This document shows positions 44,015 to 51,464 of a DNA stretch of 52,924 nucleotides, piece by piece. Source of the stretch: Pyxidicoccus xibeiensis. Its GTDB lineage: Bacteria > Myxococcota > Myxococcia > Myxococcales > Myxococcaceae. Within the stretch, counting starts at the first letter, position 1. The number at the start of each line of letters is the position of its first letter. The notes under the pieces were generated by a model. That model saw nothing but the letters and a program-made list of their open reading frames with translations. It was not told the DNA's origin and did not search any database. The stretch spans positions 1-52,924 of the forward strand of contig NZ_JAJVKV010000030.1 of assembly GCF_024198175.1 (NCBI RefSeq), written 5' to 3'. A program made the translations under genes and the position numbers.

Positions 44015-44089
44015 TGGAGCGGGAAAAGGGATTTGAACCCTCGACCCTCGCCTTGGCAAGGCGATGCTCTACCGCTGAGCTATTCCCGC
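44015..44089 (-). tRNA. tRNA-Gly (anticodon GCC)
   Basis: 75 bases including an encoded CCA. Acceptor stem GCGGGAA/TTCCCGC, D-arm GCTCAGCGGTAGAGC, anticodon arm TCGCC-TTGCCAA-GGCGA with anticodon GCC, short variable loop GGGTC, and T-arm GAGGG-TTCAAAT-CCCTT (one G-T pair). All stems pair. It decodes GGC and GGT, the commonest glycine codons in this GC-rich genome. It is monocistronic, with its own promoter and terminator. Confidence 0.97.
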
Positions 44090-44148
44090 ATCAGGTACCG
44101 CTGCTTCGTTTCCGCCGCCGCTTCAGCGCCGCGCCGAAAGTGAGGCTG

Positions 44149-44177
44149 GATATACAGAGCCCTTCCGGACCCGTCAA
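44149..44177 (-). promoter_or_regulatory. Sigma-70-type promoter of tRNA-Gly
   Basis: On the minus strand TTGACG (44177-44172) and TATATC (44154-44149) are separated by exactly 17 bases, close to the housekeeping consensus. Transcription would start near 44142, about 50 bases before the tRNA. The -35 box overlaps the last codons of pgsA. Confidence 0.75.
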
Positions 44178-44863
44178 ACACTTTTCGCACCGCTCGGCTC
44201 GCCACCCCGCTTCGCGAGCATGGCGAGGAACGCACGGAAGTAGACCACCGCGCTCCACACCGAAAAGGCGCCCGACAGGTAGACCAACACCTTGCCCACG
44301 AGGTTGTAGTCCACGGGCACGGAGAAGGTGCCCACCTCCAGTGGGTGCACGTAGTGGACGCAGAGTGAAATGATGCCCACGAGCTGGAGGGACGTCTTCC
44401 ACTTCCCCTCCTGGCCGGCGGCGATGACCATGCCCTCGCTGGCGGCGATGGTGCGCAGGCCGCTGACGATGAACTCGCGCGCGAGCAGGACGATGACGAC
44501 CCACGCGGCGATGCGGCCCAGCCGGACCATCATCACCAGGGCGGCCATGGCGATGAGCTTGTCGGCGAGCGGGTCCATGAACTTGCCGACCACGGTGATG
44601 AGGTTCCACTTGCGCGCCAGGTAGCCGTCAATCACGTCGGTGATGGAGGCCACGGCGAACACCAGCCCCGCCCACAGCGAGTTGAGGGGGTCGGCGTCGT
44701 AGGTCAGCCAGACGAAGAGGGGGATGAGGAGGATGCGCCCCAGCGTGAGCATGTTGGGGAGGTTCCAGAACTCCTGCACCAGGATGCTGGGCTTGCGCTC
44801 CGCTCGGCGGCGCTCCCGCTCCTCCCGCTTCAGCCTCTTCCGGGTCGCTCGGTCCGTGGCCAT
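44174..44863 (-). CDS. pgsA: CDP-diacylglycerol-glycerol-3-phosphate 3-phosphatidyltransferase
   Basis: A 229-residue inner-membrane enzyme that makes phosphatidylglycerol phosphate, the committed step to phosphatidylglycerol and cardiolipin. The CDP-alcohol phosphotransferase motif is complete in the stretch DGYLARKWNLITVVGKFMDP, continuing LADK (D-G-x2-A-R-x8-G-x3-D-x3-D). It is preceded by LPNMLTLGRILLIPLFVW. The N-terminal 25 residues are strongly basic (RKRLKREERERRRAERK), an extension beyond the usual enzyme. Start 44863 has AAGG upstream; a GTG three codons earlier is possible. It lies 12 bases after the TPR-AIM24 gene in the same operon. Confidence 0.93.
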   Translation of the reverse strand: MATDRATRKRLKREERERRRAERKPSILVQEFWNLPNMLTLGRILLIPLFVWLTYDADPLNSLWAGLVFAVASITDVIDGYLARKWNLITVVGKFMDPLADKLIAMAALVMMVRLGRIAAWVVIVLLAREFIVSGLRTIAASEGMVIAAGQEGKWKTSLQLVGIISLCVHYVHPLEVGTFSVPVDYNLVGKVLVYLSGAFSVWSAVVYFRAFLAMLAKRGGEPSGAKSV

Positions 44864-44875
44864 GGAGGGCACCTT

Positions 44876-46588
44876 CTAGCGGACACCGAGGGCGATGAGG
44901 GCAAAACCTTCACCGCCCAGCTCCACTGCCGTCCGGAGGACTTCACCGGTGGGTGACTTGAGCAGGGGCACGACGCGGGGCGTGAGGTTGCCCTGCCAGC
45001 CCACCAGGTGTGTCAGGGGGACGGTGACGGGCTCCTCCATGCGCACTGGCACCGAGCGCAGCGGCCCGGGAAGGCTCAACAGCACCCGCCCCTGCCCTCG
45101 CAGGTGGACCAGGTCCAGGTCCGGGGCGATGTCCGACGGCACGCGTCCGTTCTCGAACATCACCGGCTCCTCGAAGGCGAAGACGCACTCGTCGCGGAAG
45201 TACGCGGAGTCCTCGCCCAGGTCCACCGCCAGGAAGGTGCGGCGCTCGGACGGTTCGATATAGAGGATGCCCCGGCCCTTCGCGCGCACCATCCGCGCCG
45301 GGCCCTCGCCAAAGGCCTTGTCCGTGGCGCGGCCCCGGAAGCGCTTCATCTCCGGCTGGAACGCGAGCTGGCCGCTGAAGGCCACCATCCCGTCCAGCCG
45401 CGTGAGCAGCTCGCCCGCCACCGCCACCGAGAAGCTGCCATGCCCCAGGAGGAACGGGTGCGCCGGGTCCGCGCCCGCCAGTGCCACCGCGGGCGCCAGC
45501 TCGGACAGCGGTGGGACGGAGGCATCCGGAGCCCACGCCGTGCCCGCCTGCCCCGCCTGCGGCGCCGCCGCCTCGGCCACCGCGGGCGGCTCGGCCGGAG
45601 CCTCCGCCGGGGCCGGGGTCGCCGTCCGGTACACCCCTCCGCCGGACTTCGCCGCGACCTTCTCCAGCTTCAGCCGCGACACCGGCACCGGCGTCAGCGG
45701 CGTGCTGGCCGCGAGCGCCGCGGACGTCTCCTCGAAGGTGGAGTCCGGAGGAGGCTCGTGCTGGGCCTCCATGGCCAGCTCCTCCGCGTCCTCGGGCGTG
45801 GCCGTGAGCACCGGCAGCTCCTCCGCGGAGGACAGGGAGCTGGGACCCTCGTCCTCGGCGAGGCGGATCTCCTCCTCTTCTGGCGCGGGAGCCGGAGCCG
45901 CGGCGGGGGACGCCGGCTTCTCGCCCTCCAGGCCGAACTGCGCCCCCCAGTCGCCCTCGGAGGCCGCGCCGAACCGCCCCTGCGCACGCGGCGGCACGGG
46001 GGGCGGAGTCGTGGCCGTGGCCATCGGTTCGCCAGCCTCCAGCTCCGCGCCGCCCCGGGCCCGGGTGGGCGCGGCGGGCGTGGGCGCGGACCGGGAGTAG
46101 CCCTCGCCGGCGATGGCGCGGGTCATCTTCTCCGCCATGGCGTCACTGCCGGCCAGGACGAAGTGCTCGCGCGCGCGGCCGTACTCGCCCATCTGGGCCA
46201 GCGTCAGGCCCAGGTAGTTCTGCGCCTTCTGGTGCTCGGGGGCCAGGTCGGTGGCCGTCTCGAACTCGCGCGCGGCGCGCTGGAGCGCGTTCGTCTTGAG
46301 GTACACGAGCCCCAGGTTGACCCGCAGTGTCGGGTCCACCGGGTTGTCGCGCACCAGCATCTCGTAGAGCTCCGCCGCCCGGTCGAACAGGCCGAGCTTG
46401 AAGTAGCAGAGCCCCAGGAGGTTCTGAGCCTTCTCGTTGCGGGGCTGGAGCTGGTGGGCGCGCTCCAGGAACTCCTTCGCCTCGATGACCTTGTTGGCGG
46501 CCAGCAGCTCGCCACCGCGGGAGATCTGCTGGATGAACTCGTCGTCAGCGGGGCTCTTCTCCCCCCGCCCCTTCGCGCGCGTCGTCAT
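44876..46588 (-). CDS. TPR protein with C-terminal AIM24-like domain
   Basis: A 570-residue protein without a signal peptide. Residues about 20-160 hold TPRs (KEFLERAHQLQPRNEKAQNL, LYEMLVRDNPVDPTLRVNLG, FETATDLAPEHQKAQNYLGL). A low-complexity Pro/Ala/Glu linker (about 165-365) follows. Residues about 375-570 form an AIM24-like beta-helix (LLGHGSFSVAVAGELLTRLD; RAKGRGILYIEPSERRTFLA). AIM24-type domains occur in bacteria and mitochondria, where the eukaryotic form helps organise membranes. It overlaps the upstream transglycosylase gene by 44 bases and is followed at 12 bases by pgsA. A link to envelope or membrane organisation is suggested by the neighbours only. Confidence 0.75.
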   Translation of the reverse strand: MTTRAKGRGEKSPADDEFIQQISRGGELLAANKVIEAKEFLERAHQLQPRNEKAQNLLGLCYFKLGLFDRAAELYEMLVRDNPVDPTLRVNLGLVYLKTNALQRAAREFETATDLAPEHQKAQNYLGLTLAQMGEYGRAREHFVLAGSDAMAEKMTRAIAGEGYSRSAPTPAAPTRARGGAELEAGEPMATATTPPPVPPRAQGRFGAASEGDWGAQFGLEGEKPASPAAAPAPAPEEEEIRLAEDEGPSSLSSAEELPVLTATPEDAEELAMEAQHEPPPDSTFEETSAALAASTPLTPVPVSRLKLEKVAAKSGGGVYRTATPAPAEAPAEPPAVAEAAAPQAGQAGTAWAPDASVPPLSELAPAVALAGADPAHPFLLGHGSFSVAVAGELLTRLDGMVAFSGQLAFQPEMKRFRGRATDKAFGEGPARMVRAKGRGILYIEPSERRTFLAVDLGEDSAYFRDECVFAFEEPVMFENGRVPSDIAPDLDLVHLRGQGRVLLSLPGPLRSVPVRMEEPVTVPLTHLVGWQGNLTPRVVPLLKSPTGEVLRTAVELGGEGFALIALGVR

Positions 46589-47234
46589 TCTGGGATGTGG
46601 GCTCGCGGGGTCCGCTCTCGACGGTCCGCTCGCGCTCCTTGTAGTGGTAGTAGAGCTGGAGCACCTTGCGCACGTACCCCTGCGTCTCTTCGTAGGGGGG
46701 CACCTTGCCGCCGTAGCGCTTCACGGCCTCCGGGCCGGCATTGTACGCGGCGACCATCTTCACCATGTCGCCTTCGAACATGTTGGCGAGCACGCGCAGG
46801 TAGCGCACCCCGCCCTCGATGTTGTCGCGCTCGTTGAAGATGTCCTTCACGTACATGTCCGACGCGGTGGCCGGCATGAGCTGCATCAGCCCGCTGGCGC
46901 CCTTGTGGCTGAGCGCATTCGGGTTGAAGTTGCTCTCCGTGTGCATGATGGCGCGCACCAGCGCCGTGGGAATCCGGTAGCGGTGCGCCGCGGCCACGAT
47001 GTGCGGGTCCAGCTCCGGCGGCGTGCGCTTGCGCCCCACCACCGGCGCGCTCGTCGCCGGTGCCTTGGCGAACCCGCCCTTCATCTGCTTCGCCCGCTTC
47101 GTGCCGGCCGGCGGCACGTTCGTGTAGACGATGGTCCCGTCCTTCTCCACGTAGCGATAGATGGACTCGGCGGCACCCGCCGTCAGCGGCAGGGCCATCA
47201 GGATGGAGGCAAGGAGCGCGGGGAGGGCACGCAT
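46545..47234 (-). CDS. Lytic transglycosylase (SLT family 1)
   Basis: A 229-residue exported protein. It has a signal peptide (LLASILMALPLTAGA), then a DUF4124-like stretch (ESIYRYVEKDGTIVYTNVPP). The SLT catalytic domain includes Glu 100 in AIMHTESNFNPNALSHKGAS, GLMQLMPATA, AYNAGPEAVKRYGG and PYEETQGYVRKVL. It cleaves peptidoglycan glycan strands with formation of anhydro-muramic ends. The C-terminal tail is hydrophilic and its codons overlap the start of the TPR-AIM24 gene. Divergent from nadB. Confidence 0.9.
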   Translation of the reverse strand: MRALPALLASILMALPLTAGAAESIYRYVEKDGTIVYTNVPPAGTKRAKQMKGGFAKAPATSAPVVGRKRTPPELDPHIVAAAHRYRIPTALVRAIMHTESNFNPNALSHKGASGLMQLMPATASDMYVKDIFNERDNIEGGVRYLRVLANMFEGDMVKMVAAYNAGPEAVKRYGGKVPPYEETQGYVRKVLQLYYHYKERERTVESGPREPTSQNDDAREGAGGEEPR

Positions 47235-47321
47235 ATCGGCCCTCGAACCTTAGACAAGCGCCGGAAAGTCCTCAAGAAAACGCCTTGTTTCCGGCACTTA
47301 CCGCCATTAAGGCTGTCCACC

Positions 47322-48911
47322 ATGCCCCATCGGTTCGACTTTCTCGTCCTCGGGAGCGGCGTGGCGGGTCTCTCGTTCGCCCTCCAGGCGGCCCGGCATG
47401 GCACGGTGGCCGTCCTCGCGAAGCGCGAGCGCGGCGAGAGCAATACCGCCTATGCCCAGGGCGGTATCGCCAGCGTGCTGGCCCCCACGGACTCGTTCGA
47501 CGCCCACATCGAGGACACCCTCGTGGCGGGTGCGGGGCTGTGCCACCGGGACGCGGTGGAAGTCACGGTGAAGGAGGGCCCCGGGCGCGTGCGCGAGCTG
47601 GTGGACCTGGGCGCGGACTTCAACCGGCACGTCTCCGGCGAGTTCGACCTGACGCGGGAGGGAGGCCACTCCGCCCGGCGCATCATCCACTCGGGGGACA
47701 TCACCGGCCGCGAGGTGCAGCGCGCGCTGCTGGCCGCGTGCGACGCGTCGCCCAACATCACCTTCTTCCCGCACACCGCCGCCATCGACCTCATCCTGGA
47801 CCGGCGGATGCCCAACCCCGCCTCCAGCCGGTGCCTGGGCGTGTACGCGCTGCTGGACACCGGCGACATCGAGCGCTTCCTGGCGAAGGTGACGGTGCTG
47901 GCCACCGGCGGCGCGGGCAAGGTGTACCTGTACACGTCCAACCCGGACGTGGCCACGGGCGACGGCGTGGCCATGGCGTACCGCGCGGGCGCCAAGGTGG
48001 CGAACATGGAGTTCTACCAGTTCCACCCCACCTGCCTGTACCACCCGGAGGCCAAGAGCTTCCTCATCAGCGAGGCGCTGCGTGGCGAGGGCGGCAAGCT
48101 GCGGCTCAAGGGCGGCGCCACCTTCATGGAGCGCTACCACCCGCTGGGTGCGCTGGCCCCGCGTGACGTGGTGGCGCGCGCCATCGACGCGGAGCTCAAG
48201 CGCACCGGCGACGAGTGCGTCTACCTGGATATGACGCACCTGGGGCGCGCCTTCCTCACCGAGCGCTTCCCCAACATCTACGCCACCTGCAAGGCCTTCA
48301 ACATCGACATGGCCGTGCAGCCCATCCCCGTGGTGCCCGCGGCCCACTACATGTGCGGCGGCGTGGTGACGGACCTGGACGGGCGCACCAGCGTGCCGGG
48401 CCTGTACGCCATCGGCGAGGTGGCCTGCACCGGCCTGCATGGCGCCAACCGGCTGGCGTCCAACTCGCTACTGGAGGGGCTCGTCTTCGGCCACCGTGCG
48501 GTGAAGGCGGCCACCGACGAGCTGCCCGGCCAGTCCGCCCGGCGCGAGGACCCGCCCGCGTGGGACGCGGGCCACGCGGTGGAGTCGGACGAGAGCGTCG
48601 TCGTCACCCACAACTGGGACGAGATTCGCCGGCTGATGTGGAACTACGTCGGCATCGTCCGCACGGACAAGCGGCTGATGCGCGCGCGGCGCCGGCTGGA
48701 GCTCCTGCGCGAGGAGATTCGCGACTACTACTGGCGCTTCAAGGTGACCCGCGACGTCATCGAGCTGCGCAACATCGCCGAGGTGGCCTACCTCATCGTC
48801 GACTGCGCGAGCCGCCGCAAGGAGAGCCGCGGCCTGCACTTCACCCTGGACTACCCGCACGGGGACGACCACCACTGGCTGCGGGACACCGTCCTCTCGA
48901 GGGAGCTGTAG
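47322..48911 (+). CDS. nadB: L-aspartate oxidase
   Basis: A 529-residue FAD enzyme that oxidises aspartate to iminoaspartate, the first step of de novo NAD synthesis. Motifs: FAD-binding LGSGVAGLSFALQAA; ESNTAYAQGGIASVLAPTDS, the flavoprotein substrate loop typical of NadB; HSARRIIHSGDITGREVQRA; MEFYQFHPTCLY; HYMCGGVVTDLDGRTSVPGL; GLHGANRLASNSLLEGLVFG. It ends in the helical domain (RRLELLREEIRDYYW). Length is standard. The start is fixed by the N-terminal Rossmann motif. nadA and nadC are not in the window. Confidence 0.95.
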   Translation: MPHRFDFLVLGSGVAGLSFALQAARHGTVAVLAKRERGESNTAYAQGGIASVLAPTDSFDAHIEDTLVAGAGLCHRDAVEVTVKEGPGRVRELVDLGADFNRHVSGEFDLTREGGHSARRIIHSGDITGREVQRALLAACDASPNITFFPHTAAIDLILDRRMPNPASSRCLGVYALLDTGDIERFLAKVTVLATGGAGKVYLYTSNPDVATGDGVAMAYRAGAKVANMEFYQFHPTCLYHPEAKSFLISEALRGEGGKLRLKGGATFMERYHPLGALAPRDVVARAIDAELKRTGDECVYLDMTHLGRAFLTERFPNIYATCKAFNIDMAVQPIPVVPAAHYMCGGVVTDLDGRTSVPGLYAIGEVACTGLHGANRLASNSLLEGLVFGHRAVKAATDELPGQSARREDPPAWDAGHAVESDESVVVTHNWDEIRRLMWNYVGIVRTDKRLMRARRRLELLREEIRDYYWRFKVTRDVIELRNIAEVAYLIVDCASRRKESRGLHFTLDYPHGDDHHWLRDTVLSREL

Positions 48912-48917
48912 CCGCCC

Positions 48918-49670
48918 ATGTCGTCACGCCCGCGCCGCATCCTGGATGCGCCCGACTCCCCTGGCCCCACGCAACCGGGTGGCGAGGCGGGTGGGCCGCC
49001 CCCGCCCGTGAAGGCCCCCGCCCTGCCCCGCCCGTGGGTGGGCTACGCCGTCCTCGTGGGCGCGGTGGGCATGTTCCTGGCGGAGGAGTTCAGGCTCATC
49101 CCGAAGGGGCTCGTGGCCCCGGACGGGACGCTGCTGAGCGAGCAGGTCGGCCCGCTGGCGCTGTACGGCCCCCTCGTTCAAGCGGGCCAGTACTGGCGGA
49201 TGCTGACGGCCGTGCTCGAGCACGGAGGCATCCTCCACCTCGTCTTCAACATGTCGGTGGTGGTGACGCTGGGCTTCACGCTGGAGCGGGGCATCGGCAG
49301 CGCGCGCTTCCTGGGGCTCACCGTCGTCAGCGCGCTGGGCTCGTCCGCGTTCTCGCTCATCTTCAACTTCGACGTCACCACGGTGGGCGCGTCGGGGATG
49401 ATTCTGGGGTGGGCGGGCGCCATGCTCCCCATCTCCACGCGCGAGGGCCGGCGGGAGCTGTTCATCTGGCTGGCGCAGGTGGCCGTCCTCAGCCTGCTGC
49501 CCTTCGTGAGCTGGGCGGGCCACCTGGGCGGGTTCCTCTTCGGGCTGCCGTGCGGCGTGGCCCTCCGGATGGGCCGCCAGGTCTACGCGCGCGCCCTGCC
49601 CATCATCCTCTTCCTCACCCTGGTGGTGGTGCTCTTCGCGGCCCACCCCGAGCGGCGCGGGGGCATGTGA
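48918..49670 (+). CDS. Rhomboid-family intramembrane serine protease
   Basis: A 250-residue membrane protein with a Pro-rich cytoplasmic N-terminus of about 40 residues and six or seven helices. Catalytic Ser 159 in GASGMILGW, catalytic His 202 in WAGHLGGFLFG, and the supporting ILHLVFNM motif (His 107, Asn 111) are all present, so the enzyme should be active. It starts six bases after nadB and one base before the LOG-family gene, so the three are probably co-transcribed. Substrate unknown. Confidence 0.88.
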   Translation: MSSRPRRILDAPDSPGPTQPGGEAGGPPPPVKAPALPRPWVGYAVLVGAVGMFLAEEFRLIPKGLVAPDGTLLSEQVGPLALYGPLVQAGQYWRMLTAVLEHGGILHLVFNMSVVVTLGFTLERGIGSARFLGLTVVSALGSSAFSLIFNFDVTTVGASGMILGWAGAMLPISTREGRRELFIWLAQVAVLSLLPFVSWAGHLGGFLFGLPCGVALRMGRQVYARALPIILFLTLVVVLFAAHPERRGGM

Positions 49671-49671
49671 C

Positions 49672-50265
49672 ATGGAAGTGCGGAGCCTCTGCGTGTTCTG
49701 CGGCTCGCGGCCCGGCACCCGGCCGGAGTACCTGGACGCGGCGCGGAGCCTGGGCACCGAGCTGGCCCGGCGCGGCCTGACGCTCGTCTACGGCGGGGCC
49801 AGCGTCGGCATGATGGGCGCGGTGGCGGACGGCGCGCTGGCCGCGGGCGGCAAGGTGGTGGGCGTGCTGCCGGGCTTCATGGGCCCGAAGGAGCTGGCCC
49901 ACCCGGGGCTGACGGAGCTGCTCTGGGTGGACTCCATGCACGAGCGCAAGGCGCTGATGGCGGAGCGCTCCGACGCCGTCATCGCCCTGCCCGGTGGCTA
50001 CGGCACGCTGGACGAGCTCTTCGAAATCGTCACCTGGGCGCAGCTGGGCCTGCACCGCAAGCCCATGGGGCTGCTGGACACGCGCGGCTTCTACCAGCCG
50101 CTGCTGGCCATGGCGCGCCACCTGGCCGAAGAGGGCTTCGTCCCGGCGGAGCAGGCCGCGCCCTTCGCGGTGAGTGAGTCGCCCGCGGAGCTGGTGGAGC
50201 GGCTGCTGGCCGGCCCCACCCTGCCGCCCGTGGAGAAGTGGCTCCGGCGCCCCAGCCAGACGTGA
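49672..50265 (+). CDS. LOG-family (lysine decarboxylase-like) phosphoribohydrolase
   Basis: A 197-residue protein with the diagnostic PGGYGTLDE motif (107-115) and the N-terminal VFCGSRPGTRPEYLDAARSL. Family enzymes release free cytokinin-type bases from nucleoside 5'-monophosphates, or act more generally on AMP and similar nucleotides. The older name 'lysine decarboxylase' is wrong for this group. It begins one base after the stop of the rhomboid gene and ends three bases from the stop of the convergent lipoprotein gene. Confidence 0.9.
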   Translation: MEVRSLCVFCGSRPGTRPEYLDAARSLGTELARRGLTLVYGGASVGMMGAVADGALAAGGKVVGVLPGFMGPKELAHPGLTELLWVDSMHERKALMAERSDAVIALPGGYGTLDELFEIVTWAQLGLHRKPMGLLDTRGFYQPLLAMARHLAEEGFVPAEQAAPFAVSESPAELVERLLAGPTLPPVEKWLRRPSQT

Positions 50266-50268
50266 CGG

Positions 50269-50898
50269 CTACTGCGCGGACATCGTCAGGTCCGTCTTCC
50301 CCAGCGACGAGGCCATGCGGAACACCACCTGCGCCGTGCCCGGGGGAATGACGGGCTCGCCCGTGGAGAGGGCGGTGGGGAACTGCACCTCGTAGCCCAC
50401 CCAGAACACGCCCGTGTAGGGGTAGTAGGCCCGCATCTCGAGGTCCGCCCGGCCGATGCGGCGGATGCGCGTGGGCGTCACCTCGCCCGACGGCGTCACC
50501 AGGGCGATGCGCCAGATGGTCTTCTTCAGGTCGAAGTCCGCGTACTTGTAGTCGTTGACGTGGACGCCGAGGAAGAACTCGTGAACCTGCGCGGCCTCGG
50601 CACGCTCCTCGGCCAGCAGCTGCTCCACCTTGTTGGCCGGCAGCACCTGGAAGGCCGCCTGACGCCGCACGCGCGCCTCGCGGAACTCCAGCGTCTGCAG
50701 CGTGGCGCCCGCGAAGACGCGGGTGTCGAAGCCGTCGTAGATCTCCTCGCGGCCCGAGTACTTCTCCAGGAGGTTGCGGTACGCCTGCTCCGCCTGCTCA
50801 TCCGGAAGCGTGGGGGCCTGCTCTCCGACGGAGGGCGGCGTGTTGACGCAGCCGGCCAGCAGGCCCAGCAGCGCCACGGTGACGAGCGGCTTCTTCAC
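50269..50898 (-). CDS. Hypothetical lipoprotein
   Basis: A 209-residue protein with a lipoprotein signal peptide (lipobox LAGC, Cys 17). The mature part begins with a helical stretch (PDEQAEQAYRNLLEKYSGRE) and continues as a mostly beta domain (VHEFFLGVHVNDYKYADFDL, VFWVGYEVQFP, PPGTAQVVFRMASSLGKTDL). No family recognised. The ATG overlaps the pyrE stop by four bases, so it is translated from the padC-pyrE transcript. Confidence 0.7.
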   Translation of the reverse strand: MKKPLVTVALLGLLAGCVNTPPSVGEQAPTLPDEQAEQAYRNLLEKYSGREEIYDGFDTRVFAGATLQTLEFREARVRRQAAFQVLPANKVEQLLAEERAEAAQVHEFFLGVHVNDYKYADFDLKKTIWRIALVTPSGEVTPTRIRRIGRADLEMRAYYPYTGVFWVGYEVQFPTALSTGEPVIPPGTAQVVFRMASSLGKTDLTMSAQ

Positions 50899-51461
50899 GG
50901 GATGAAGTCCTTGCGGGTGAACAGCGTGAAGAGCCGGTGGCCAGCGGCCTCCACGGCCTCGCGCCCGCCCTCCAGCCGGTCCACCAGCGCGAAGGCGCCC
51001 AGCACCTTGAGGCCTTCCGCCTGCGCCCGCTCAATCGCCTTGAGTGTGGAGGCGCCCGTGGTGACGACGTCCTCGACGATGGCCACCGCCGCGCCCTGCC
51101 CCAGCCCGCTGAGCCCTTCGATCCACTGGCCGGTGCCGTGGCCCTTGGGCTCCTTGCGGACGATGAAGGCCGCGAGCGGATGGCCCGACAGGTAGCCGGT
51201 GAGGCTCACCGCCGAGGCCAGCGGATCCGCGCCCAGCGTCAGCCCGCCCACGCCCACCGCTTCGAGGGCCTCGCGGCGGATGGCCTGCAGGAACAGGCGG
51301 CCGATGAGGAAGTGGCCCTCGGCCAGCAGCGCCGTGCGCTTGCAGTCGATATAGAAGTCCGACTCCTTGCCGGACGAGAGCACCACGCGCCGCCGCTCGA
51401 AGGAGCGCTCCGTGAGCAGCTCCAGCAGCCGGTTCCGGTCGCGCGCGAGCAAATCCACCAT
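50895..51461 (-). CDS. pyrE: Orotate phosphoribosyltransferase
   Basis: A 188-residue type I phosphoribosyltransferase that joins orotate to PRPP in pyrimidine synthesis. Seen: SSGKESDFYIDCKR, the flexible-loop RKEPKGHGT with catalytic lysines (103, 106), and the PRPP-binding motif VAIVEDVVTTGAS (126-138). Length and motif order are standard. The gene begins three bases after the padC stop and overlaps the next lipoprotein gene by four bases, so all three are one operon. Confidence 0.94.
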   Translation of the reverse strand: MVDLLARDRNRLLELLTERSFERRRVVLSSGKESDFYIDCKRTALLAEGHFLIGRLFLQAIRREALEAVGVGGLTLGADPLASAVSLTGYLSGHPLAAFIVRKEPKGHGTGQWIEGLSGLGQGAAVAIVEDVVTTGASTLKAIERAQAEGLKVLGAFALVDRLEGGREAVEAAGHRLFTLFTRKDFIP

Positions 51462-51464
51462 GGT

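Noticed and set aside
49672..50265. Lysine decarboxylase
   Set aside because: The PGGxGTxxE motif marks LOG-family nucleotide hydrolases; the decarboxylase name is an old misannotation.
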